From NCBI RefSeq assembly GCF_004027225.2, contig NC_044278.2, forward strand, positions 100,556,743 to 100,620,742: a DNA stretch of 64,000 nt. The letters run 5' to 3'. Below the pieces are notes generated by a model. That model ran no database searches. It saw only the letters and a program-made list of their open reading frames with translations, and was not told the DNA's origin. Both the position numbers and the translations under genes were made by a program. Positions 14,301 through 26,300 of this stretch are shown piece after piece. Source of the stretch: Strigops habroptila (lineage: Eukaryota > Chordata > Aves > Psittaciformes > Psittacidae). Position 1 is the first letter of the stretch; every line of letters begins with the position of its first letter.

Positions 14301-17300
14301 TCTTAGGCTTTTCAAGGTTTACAGCTGAAGTGACATATCAATATAGGCAGTGGGGTTTTTTGACAAGAGATTGCTGATTTTTCTGATTTGTTGTAAGCCA
14401 GTTTGCTTTTCCCACAAGATATCACAGTATAAGATGGTTATTTGCACTTCAAGACAAGCAAAAATTCAGGACATTTTCACTAATCAGTACCTTATGTCCC
14501 AAGCAACCTCGAAAAATGGAACAGACATAACGGGAGAACAGAGAAATGTCAGAGATGGTCAAAAAAATAAAGCAGCAGTGACATCATAGAATGATTTGGG
14601 TTGGAAAGGACCTTAAGATTGTCTAATTCCAACCCCCCTGCCATGGCCAGGGATGTCTTACACTAGACCCTGTCGCCCAAAGCTCTGTCCAACCTGGCCT
14701 TGAACACCACCAGGGGTGGAGCATCCACAACTTCCTCGGGCAACCCGTTCCAGTGCTTCACTACCCTCACAGTAAAAAACATCTTCCTTATATCTAACCT
14801 GAACTTCGCCTGTTTAAGTTTGAACCCATTACCCATTGTCCTACCACTACAGTCCCTAAGGAAGAGTCCCTCCCCATCATCCTTACAGACCCCCTTCAGA
14901 TACTGGAAGGCTGCTATGAGGTCTCCATACAGCCTTCTCTTCTCCAGGCTGAACAGCCCCAACTCTCTCAGCCTGTCGTCACACAGGAGGTGCTTCAGTC
15001 CCCTTATCGTCATCATGGCCCTCCTCTGGACTTGCTCCAACAGCTCCACATCCTTCGTATGCTGAGGACACCAGAACTAGGACATCCTTACTGCATTCTA
15101 AAAAATCCAATTATAATGAATCTGGCCTTGTTTATATTATTACTTTTTCATGTATGTCTAAACTACTACAAAATTTACATACTGCCAGCTGTTATTAAAG
15201 GACAAAGAACAGAAATTTACTAGCAGTATGTGAAATTCCTATTTTTTTAACTGCTCTTAGAATTACAACGCAATTATAATTTTCTTTGGTGGTTTATTTT
15301 TCTCATTCTGATATAGGTGTAAATACTGCTTGAGACAGTATTTAACCTGTATTTAGAATATTTTATAATTTTCTTAACATATTAAAGCACTATACCTCAG
15401 TGAGAGTACAAATCTTTTTTATATCCTCACTAGGATAACCCCCATAAACCAAAGGGAAGTGGTCAGTGACCTGCTACACCACTTTGACACACACAAGTCT
15501 ATTAGGGCCAGATGGGATCCACCCAAGGGTACTGAGGGAGCTGGCTAAAGTGCTCACTGAGCCACTTTCCATGGTTTATCATCAGTCCTGGCTAACCAGG
15601 GAGGACCCAGTGGACTGGAGGTAGCAAATGTTACGCCCATCTACAAGAAGGGCTGGAAGGGAGATTTGGGGAACTACAGGCCTGTCAGCCTGACCTTGGT
15701 GCCAGGAAAGGTTATGGAGCAGATCGTCTTGAGTGCCATCACAGAGCATGTATGGGACTACCAGGTGATCAGACCCAGTCGGCGTGGATTTATGTAAGGC
15801 AGGTCCTGCTTGGCAAATCTCATCTCCTTTTATGATGTGACCCGTTTGGTGCATGAGGGAAAGACTGTGGATGCTGTCTACCTCAACTTTAGCATAAAGC
15901 CTTTGACATTTCCCACAGCATTCTCCTGGAGAAACTGGCTGCTCATGGCTTGGACAGACGTATGCTTTGCTGAACAAAAAACTGTCCGGATGGCAGAGCC
16001 CAAAGAGTGGTGGTGAATGGAGTAAAATCCAGTTGGCAGCTGGTCAAAGTGGTGTTCCCCAGGGCTGAGTACTGGGGCCAGTTCTGTTTAGTATCTTTAT
16101 CAATGATGTGAACAAGGAGATAAAGTGCACGCTCAGTAAGTTTACAAACACCACCAAGTTAGCTGGGAGTGTTGATCTGCTGAAGGATAGGAAGGCTCTG
16201 CAGAGGGATCTGGACAGGCTGGATCAATGGGCTAATGCCAATAGTATAAGGTTCAACAAGGCAAAGTGCTGGGTCCTGCATTTGAGCCACAACAACCCCA
16301 TGCAACACTCCAGGCTTGGAGAAGAGTGGCTGGAAAGCTGCCTGGCAGAATAGGACCTGCAGGTGTTGGCTGACAGCTGCCTGAACATGAGCCAGCTTGT
16401 GCCCTGGTAGCCAAGAAGGCCAACGGCATCCTGGCCTGTATCAGAGACAGTGTGGCAGCAGGGCCAGGGCAGTGATCATCCCCCTGTACTGGGCACTGGT
16501 CAGGCTGCACCTCAAATACTGTGTTCAATTCTGGGCCCCTCACTACAACAAAGACATTGAGGTGCTGGAGCACGTCCAGAGAAGGGCAACAAAGCTGGTG
16601 AAAGGTCTGGAGCACAAGTCCTACAGAGGAACAGCTGAAGAAAATTGGAGTTGTGTAGTCTCAGGGGAGACCTTATTGCTCTCTACAAATACCTGAAAGG
16701 AGGCTGCAGCACAGTGGGTGCTGGTCTCTTTTCCTAAGTAACAAACGATAGGACCACAGGAAACAGCCTCAAGTTATGCCAGGGAAGGTTTAGATTGGAT
16801 ATTAGGAAAAATTTCTTCATTGAAAGGGTTGTCAAGCACTGAACAAGCTGCCCAGGGAAGTGGTTGAGCCTACATCCCTGAAGGTGTTTAAAAGACATGT
16901 AGACGTGGCACTTAGGGACATAGTTTAGAGGTGGGCTTGGCAGTTAACAGTTGCACTCAATGATCTTAAAGGTCCTTTCCAACCTCAACAATTCTAAGAA
17001 AAAACAGACAAACCGAACCTTTTTTTCATTGCATTTTCATATCCAACTCAAACATATTTTCCAGTAGTTTACAACATCAACTCATTTTCATGTTTCAGCA
17101 CATTTTCTTGAATGATATCAAGTACCACTGCATTAATTTTTATTATAAGTCTTGGTGACTTAAAATGAAACATGTGCAATGCAACCAATCAGCTCACCCT
17201 TACAATATCAGAGTCGTCCCTCTTGTCAGTTTTTTTCCCTGGTAAGGGCGAAGTCAGTGTGAATTCTTCATTTTCACTGTGGTCCATTTCAGTACTGTCA

Positions 17301-20300
17301 AGCCTAGGATGAATAAACATTTATTCTCCTCATTATTATAATACAGCAGGCAATCATTTAAAAAGATAGATATTAAGAACAACATCACTTCTAGAGGTCG
17401 TTTTTCTTCTTCTTTGGTATCTCCACTCAAAACACTAATCAGTTTAACTTAGGTGAACTGGGCAGATTATGAAGATGACAGAACATGTTAGACTGCAAGC
17501 ACAGCATTTTTTAAATGAACTGGATATAGAACACTATTGGTCTCAGATTCATTTCTGGATATAGAGAATAATCTGGATTGCAACATGTCTTTAGCCAATA
17601 ATGCATTTCGGCATATGAACCTGCGTGACTTGTAAGAAATAAGTCTTCCTGTGGACTTCCCATGGAGTTGAGAAGTATTTTTTGTAAAACACTGCACTAC
17701 ATTTAAAATTAGTATTATATATTAATATTATACATTAAATTAGCATTATATATTAATGTTACATAAATACCACGTGAGAAGTGTATTTCCAAACATAACA
17801 TTTTTCTCACAGTCTTGAAGTAATGTGAGAAAATGTGAATATGCAATCTCTAAATGGTCTGTGAAAAAAATTGATGATGATGTGATTTTCAGTTGAAAAA
17901 TGAGCATAAGAAGATACAGTAACTGATTAATAACCTTAAAAATTGACACAAAATAAGCTCTAATTTTTGAAGACTGGTAACTAGAAGTAGACTTATGCAA
18001 CATTACAGTATATTCCCCCTCCATCACAGGAATCTAAAATAAAAAAATATTAAAATGTTTATCTACAAATTTGTCCAGACTTTGCAGAGGAGGAAGTCAT
18101 GCAAGATCACCACAATGGCCTATAGTCCTCACTGTCTATGATGTGTTACCATTACAGCAGGCCACAAAGTTCCTAGGAACTGCAGATGTATGTATACACA
18201 CACACAAACACGTATATACATGTGTGTGGGTTATATATACACATGAAAAAAAGAAAATTAACATGAGCTCTCTTTCCCTCCTACAGCCAACTCTGGATGT
18301 GATTTGATTCTGTTGTTTGTTTGTTTGGGGTTTTTTTTAAAGCAAATTTATTTCTTGGGTTCGAAAGCCAAATTCGTGGTGTCAGTTATACCAATGTGGT
18401 ACCATAACTTTACTTCAAAATAAGATAATAGAATTCTGTCTCTCACTTAGAAAACATTACAGAAATATTCAAAGTTGTCATTACAAATACTTGAAATATC
18501 AAAGCTGCTTTGTTGTCTACCAACCTCCCTTTGATCCTTCCTGGAGAGCTTGGATTTGAACTGCTGCTGGCATTGCTTACAGTTTCCATTCGTGAAGATT
18601 TGGATTGAGACTGCTTGCCTGCTGACGAAAGAGGCTTATTAACTGCTCCAAGAACATTGGCTGCTTTGGGCTGAAACCAAAAATATATTTCTTTTATTTT
18701 GAGCTACATATTTAGATATTGTTAACATGTACTATGCTTAAAATATTCACAGTTTTCACTTTCTGCAATCAATATCTTAGTTTTAACACAAAGCTATAAA
18801 CATTTTCATATGAAAGTTACAACAGACACCAGAAGGACGCTGACAAAGCTGTAATCAAATAGCCTGCTGCCACCAAACACAGTATTCTTTTCTCTACCCT
18901 TATATTCTGTCCTCTTCTCATTGGTAGTACTGGATGCTCACCTGACACTGCAGTAAGCCACTTCAGCATTTTTGTGCAGTTTGCTTTCTGCTGATCTAGG
19001 TGCCTGAACCAGCTCACCATTTGGATCAGATAAGCATCTGTACTGGCAAAACAGAACTAGCAGTAGGACAGCCCTCTCAACAAAGAAGCCATTAAACTGG
19101 CTTACCTGTAATGGCAAACCACACTAGTTTCAACTGGGAATGAATTAGAATCCAAAAAAACCAGATACTGTGGAGAAGATTCTGATAGTTCATGCACAGA
19201 TTTTAAATGTTAGGCTTCTAACAGGTGCCAAAATTTCCAGACGTTGGTGAGCTTCAGGTTATTCATTTACCTGGATTATCTTTCAGACACGCCAAATACC
19301 TGCAGCTCATACTAACTTTTGAAAGAGTTGAAAGAGTTCAGTTACTCCTAAAGAGAATACACTTTTATGCCAAACACCTACGTACAAAACCACTGAATTA
19401 AAGACCATTCCCTTCAATTCTCATCATCTAGGATGATCCATCTTCTTTTTCAGTATTAGATTTGAGCTATGTCCGAAGTTAGTGACAGCTGAAGGAAAGA
19501 AAAGTTCAACATGCACATCATAGCAGCTTTGGGTGTCTTTTTCAGAGATCTGCACCATGTGGTTATACTTTTATAGCTGGAGGGAATTTTACACGTACAT
19601 AAAAGATTCACTCTGCACAGAGTACAAGAAAAACAGCATATCCTTTCCAAAAATAAACCTTGGAGAACAAAGTCCAGTTTAAGAATTTATATCTATTAGT
19701 TTAGAACTCAATGTTAATAACTGAATACAGAAGGAGCTCAAGAGCAGAGAGATGTTCAAATTCACACTGGACTGGACTTCCTACTAAAGAGGAACTAACA
19801 AGCAGGGCCTGCACTAACAGCTCCTCCCTTACCACAGAACCTACACTCAAGCTGCTGCCCTGCTTCCATCCACCCCACTATAATCCACTCAAGCTAGTCT
19901 TCCACTCCCAAAACTAAGACTCCCTAGACCAACTCTCATTTCATGTTGCTCTCATGATGGTCAAACAACTGAAAAGTTTTCATGGTCAAGTACACCTCAG
20001 TGTTTGTTACAAATTTTCAGAACACCTGGCACTAGAAATTTAAAATAATATAAAAGCTACCTTAGGATTCAAAAGAATTTCAGTTAGGATATATGACAGA
20101 GATGGAGCTACTGGAGAGAGTCCAGCAAAGGGCCTCTAAGATGAAAGACAGGACCAGAGTGTTTTTCTTATGAGGAAAGTCTGAAAGAGCAAGGACTTTA
20201 GACTACATGACCTCCAGAGGTCCCTTCCAACCTCCAAACATTCTGTGATTCTGTGATTGTTTGTGCTAGCATAAACATGTTTCTTGTTTAATATTGTCAC

Positions 20301-23300
20301 AGTACACTTAAGTTGGGTACAAACTAGCAAGAATGTTTTATGTCAAGAACTGGATGAGAGAACTTAATATTGACTACTGATCAGAAATTAAGAGACAATT
20401 TCCATTTAAAGACTTCTGCATCTTCAGTAAGAAATGAATCTCTAATCCGTGGAGTTCAAATACTGAAATGTGCAATACAGTGATGATACATTCCAGTCAA
20501 TAAACGTTGGCTTTCAACTTCTAATAAAAAAGATGCTCCCTGTACAGTTGCATTTTTTCCTGACTCGCATTTCTCCTTTATTAGTAGGTCACTACATTGC
20601 AGCTAATACTTCATTAGCAAAGTTAAGGATAATGAAGATGCTGCACTTTTACTTCTTTTGCAAGGTAGCAAATGAATGTTCTCCTGTAATCAGGACACAT
20701 TACTGTAAATTAAAAAAAAAAAAAAAATCACAATTTGGTTTTTTCCTTTACTAGAATTCAATTTTATTCTAAGGAGTACATAGGTTTAGTTTTAGTGAAG
20801 AGAGAACATTGCCATTCAATACAATGCATATTTAGAAATAACAAATTAATATAACCATAGAACAGTTAGTTATCTTGAAAGATACTGTAAAATGATATTC
20901 AGCTTTGCCAAAGATTAACTTATGTGATTTTAAAAATAATTTCTATTAGAGTTTTCCATAGCTGTCACTTCATATGCAATACTGTGTCTTCTGCAGAAAA
21001 AAAGTTTCACCATTTTGCAAACTTATCAAATGTTACGGGGTTGGGTTTTTGGACTCTCTCCTTTACAAGACAACAGGCTTTGCCTACTATTACCACATCC
21101 CAGCACAGACAGTAGCAGTTTTCCCTTCTACCTATCTCTTTCTCTTTACCTGTTTACTAACCTTTGGTATATATACCCTTCGGGCAGAAATAATCTGTTC
21201 TCTTAAACTTGAAGAGTTCGTTAACTACATGTTAGTTTTCTTAAAGCAAACCGAAACCCAAACCAAAACCACAAACGCAGCACCAAAACCAAACTCCCCC
21301 AACCTCCCCACCATACATACCTTTCCAGGAGTGAAAAAAGACTTCATTTCCGGAGGAAGATAATTTTTGGTGTTACTGAAATTCTGTACAGGAATGATGG
21401 GGAGAAATAGGGGGTGGAATCAGAACAATAATCAATTAGCAAGATACATACATTTTGAAGGTAGTACTGAAAGATATTAACAAATGAGGAAGCAATGGTT
21501 GTTGATGTGAATAATGACATTCATTGCTACATCACAGACTGTGATAAAATGCCTCCTGAACAAGTTTGCCGGTGATACAAAACTGGGAAGAGCAGCTGGT
21601 ACCTCAGAGTGCTGTGCTCTCATTCAGAAGGATCTAGAGGGATGGGCAGTGAGGAACCTTTTGAAATTCATGAAGTGCAGGGTTCTGCTCCTGGGGAGAA
21701 TAACTCCATGCACCAGTACAGGCTGGGGTCTGACCTGCTGGAAAGCAGCTCTGCAGAGAAGGACTTGGGGGGCCTGGTGGACAATAAGTTGTCCATGAGC
21801 CAGCAGCAATGTGCCCTTGTGGCTAAGACGACCAATGGTATCCTGGGCTGCATTAGGAAGAGCATTGCCAGCAGGTGGACGGATGTGTTCCTCCCTCTCT
21901 ACTCAGCCCTGGTGAGGCCTCACCTGGAGCACTGTCCAGTTCTGGGGTCTCAAATATAAGAGAGACATGGAGCTCCTGGAGCAAGTCCAGCAAAGGGCTA
22001 CTAAGGGTCTGGAATGTCTCTTCATATGAGGAAAGGCTGAGGGAGCTGGGCCTGTTCAGCCTAGGGAAGAGAGGGCTCTGGGGCGATCTGATTAATGTGT
22101 ATAAGTATCTGAAGGGAGGGCGTCAAGAGGATGGAGCCAGACTCTTCTTGATGGTGCCAGGAGACAGATAAGAGGAAATGGACATAAACAGAAACACAGG
22201 AAGTTCCACCTGAACATGAGGTGGAACTTTACTTTGAGAGTGATTGAGCATTGGAATAGGTTGCCTAGAAAAGTTGTGAAGTCTCCTTCTCCAGAGATAC
22301 TCAAGAGCTTTCTGGACACAATCCTGAGTAATGTGCTCTAGGTGACCCTGCTTGAGGAGGGAGATTGGACTAAATGACCTCTGGTGGTCCCTTCCAACCT
22401 CAGCCATTCTGTGATTTTCTTTACATCATTTATGCTTTTGAAATTTTAAACCTGAAGAACATTATTTCGCAGTGGGGGGAAGAAATCAGTATGTGTGCAC
22501 ATATATAAATATTTATGAAAACATGTATATATTCAACTACATTATAACAGGGAGAAGTCAGAACTTACAAGAACTATTAAAACCCCCCCTCAGTTACAAC
22601 TAACAAAGATTTAAACAGACATATCTCAAGAAAAATTAAATGCTAACATATACCTTGTCAGGCTGAGTAAAATATCTGGCTGGAAGTACCGGGTCTTTAG
22701 GGGATTCCAAACTGTATGTTGTACTCTTTGACATAATGATATTCATTGCTACATCACAGACTGTATATAGTTTCTGTAAATAATAAAATTTAAAAAAACA
22801 AAGAAACAACATTTTAGAAGTTGATTGCAAATCTTGACAATAGACAGTATATTTTAAGCACAGAACTACAAGAACTCACAGTTCAAAAACAATCATCTTC
22901 AACATTTAACAATAGCCTGCACCTTAAACTGTGTATCACAGGGTATTAAAATACAGGAGCAAAAGACAAAAACAACAACTGTAGGTGCAGCAGCTGAAGC
23001 GACCTAGCTTTCATCATCCTTCTACACTTAAGAACAGTGTATGCCATGGTTTCAAAGACAAGGCTAAGAACAGAAACCCAAAAATCTCACCTCTGCGGTA
23101 AAAGCAGAAAAGTGACAAACTGTACACTTCTGTGATGCAAAAACCTCAAAAAACATCAGGGTTTGATACATTCACTACACAATACACACTGGAGACATCT
23201 AATGTATGTATTTTTCTTCCTATGCTAAGCTTACTCTTACACTTTTAAAATTAATTACTACAAAGCACTTGAGTGACGATTTAAACAGTAAAAATTATAG

Positions 23301-26300
23301 TTAACATATTTTAGTGTTTAATAATCTTACTGAGACACAAATGGGACTGTAAACTATTACATGCAAGACCTACTGAAGCATAGGAAAATACTTGTCATCT
23401 GAACTACAATAAACATACACATTACAGTACATAAAGTGTTATTTCCCACAGACAATTCTATCAGAAGACACTTTCAGGTTGGTGTAAAAACAAAAAGCAA
23501 TTCATTTCCAGAAGCAGGCCAGAATTAAATGCAATTTCCAATCAAAAAGTATCACCTACTTCATTCATTTTTGGATCATCTGGTCCTTGAGCATCCTTAG
23601 TCTGTTTGATATTTTCTACCATTTTTCGTATGAATGCATGACTGTTATTTTCATTTTTAGCCATCAATATTTCCAGTATGAACCACAGGCACCTAAAGGA
23701 GAAATGCAGTACTCCTCATGAATGAAAATGCAAAAGAAATTCATTTAAAAAGCACAGTTGAGAAAGTGGTGTACTCCAGGTATTACCAGTATTATTAATT
23801 TGAACCAGTCTAACTCTGGGAAAACAATTCTTTCAAAAATAAATAAAAAAGAAGAAATGAAAGTAGAATGAGCAGAAGGCGAAGGGTCCCCTGTAAGATA
23901 CCACAGAGCACTAAAAATGCACACTGACTATTTCTCACAGTATTTTACAGAAATAACTGCCATTGTTATGTGCACTGCACAGTATCAAGGGTACCACAAT
24001 GAATCAAAATTTCACTTAGAATAAAGTCACATTGGTTTTAACTCTAGAAACAACATTATTAAAAGCAGTCTTACTCTTTAATGTCCTTGAGTTGTTCAAT
24101 GTCCTGGACTTTGACATAATCTGGGTCATGAGCTAGGAGGTGGATAGTATAAGGAACAACATATTCTGGTAGAAGTGACAACAGTTTCTCTGAAAAGCAG
24201 AAGAAATATGCATCAAAAGACTACATACTGAGAAATATGCTTTTCTACTAGAGAGGAAAGAGCAAAATTTAAGGTCAGCATACATTAAGATATAGGCACA
24301 TGTGGGCCTATCACTTCTTTAAGATGTTGCATCTCATGGTTGATGTGCAGATGTTTCATGCATGCAAAAATTAAGATTTAAAGTATCTCTCCCTCAGGGC
24401 TGCATATTTTCTAGCTACCTTGAGAATACAGCTATAGTCACCCCCTACTCCCAATCTTTTCCTCAGTTCAAAGCCTGTATTCTGAAAGACTTTGAAAAAC
24501 AGAACTGAGGACAGATCACAAAATCCATGTTAACTGCAAGACATGAGACCAGCACAACTGCAGGATAAGCTCTATTCTTCCTTTGGACATTGCAGTGCCC
24601 AGCCTTGCTGTCAACAGAAAGAAATGCCCTTTGCAGGGGCTTTGCAGTCATTCTCCAAACCCACAGCCTACCATATCTGTTTAAAGAAGGGAGAGGAGGT
24701 AACATGAAAGCTGAAACATAGTATTGGACTGAGTTTTAAAGGCCCAAACCCACTTGAACAGACCAGCACAACCAAACCATGACATTCAAAGGTTTCAAAA
24801 CTTCTTCTGAGACTTGTAAATAGTGCTAAGCAAGGACTGCAGGAGAATGTCTTCCCTACATCACAACAGCCAGATGGCCTTTTTTTCTTGGGCATTCAAA
24901 AAGTAAGGATTGTTGCCAAAGCCCCTCTCAGAGTTACAAACATGAAATACACATTCCATAGGCAACCAACAAATTCCTGCGCTAACCAACACTATGCAGA
25001 GTGAACTTCAGCACCTCAAAGTCTGATGACAAAAATCAGATTAAAAAAGGACGTATCCCAAAGGGCAAAGACAACAAAGAACATTTTGCAAAATAACATC
25101 TGCACTACTTTCCTTAGCCTAATGACTGAAAGGAACTGGAGGATGCCCAGCACACCTAAGTTATTAAACCTGTACCCTGTGTGACAGGCAGGATGACAGG
25201 CAAGGAAGGCATGCTAGTATATTACTATGGTATAAGCATTTGATATTGAGTACTTGTGGCAAATGCAAATTCATAGTATTAACATGACTACATGTACATT
25301 CAAGTGTTTATCCATAAAGGAAGGAAGGAAATCCCTGGCTCTACTTTTGAAAAATCACATTTCTAAGTTAGTGATTGGTCACAAAAGACATGACCAAGTC
25401 TGGGAAATGTGCTTTCAGTAAGCTTTTAGCTATCCCACATTAGGTTATGAATAAGAAGTCCAAACATCTGTAAACCATTATAGACAATATTTAAAACTAT
25501 AACACATTAGAACACTGATATTTTTATTTCCAATATATACATTTGTATAAGATGTGTTCGATACATATTGTGCACATCGGATAAAATACATTATTATTGT
25601 AGATTTCAGAAGACTGATTAAATAATTGCCATGAGGAAGTCAAATCTTAATCTATCCCATTCTTAATGGTTTGCATAGATAGGGATAATGCACAGCCTAC
25701 ATCAAATATTTGGATTCATTCATAACAGCAAGGAAAGCATGCTAAATTAATAAAGGCCCTCAGAAGACAGCGCTATCAAATTCCAGAGGTAAACTTTTAG
25801 ACAGCCACTGCAGTTGCAGTTAATTATCCACAGTAATTATTATATAGACTGTGAGCCATCGTAAGGTTTGAAAAAATCAAATCACCAAATTTCTATTTCA
25901 AGCTATATTTATGTAACTGAAACCCAGCATATATCACAAAGCAGTTTTTAATGTGTTTCAGTTGACACTGCACTATTAACTTTGAAAACATCCTTCACTT
26001 TTCATGCGCTGTCCTGCATTTTAGCCTGCAGCTGTTTGCGTAACTACATTAAAAAATATAAAGATGTGGCAAGGAAGAAAAGGAACGTATCTATGATTTC
26101 AGAACACTGGCAAAATTGGCTTGCCTTAGACATGTCCCAGGCAAACCAACCTGCTATTATTTGTATTAATTAACTTCAATAGAATGCTCATCAAGAGCTC
26201 ATGAACTCAGTGTTTCATTAACTTCCTGCATTGTACTATTTTTATAATAACTTAGTAATAATTCCAACTTGGTCTGGGAAACAAAGTGAACCAGATCCAG

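Larger units (their letters stand above)
12869..17197 (-). other. PDS5B intron U-V, 4.3 kb
   Basis: GTGAGC donor, TTTTCAG acceptor. It holds three CR1 insertions in both orientations, listed separately. The rest (12869-13440, 13770-14580, 15100-15435) is unremarkable AT-rich sequence. Confidence 0.85.
17304..18524 (-). other. PDS5B intron T-U, 1.2 kb
   Basis: Weak GTTGGT donor, CATCCTAG acceptor. It contains a 2-copy tandem duplication and an alternating purine-pyrimidine tract, listed separately. No transposon recognised. Confidence 0.85.
21384..22653 (-). other. PDS5B intron R-S, 1.27 kb
   Basis: GTATAT donor, TGTACAG acceptor. Most of it is a CR1 element antisense to the gene, plus the 32-bp exon-derived fragment at that element's 5' junction. 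Confidence 0.9.

Noticed and set aside
16108..16696. Open frames as host protein genes
   Set aside because: They are broken pieces of CR1 ORF2 in the copy at 15440-16998.
18517..18524. Donor GTAGAC instead of GTTGGT for exon T
   Set aside because: It would put exon U out of frame with an immediate stop; GTTGGT gives the conserved R-L-D join.
21511..22764. The 32-bp repeat as a CR1 target-site duplication
   Set aside because: The second copy is ~315 bp past the CR1 3' end, and exon R is continuous coding sequence around it, so the pre-insertion site cannot lie there.
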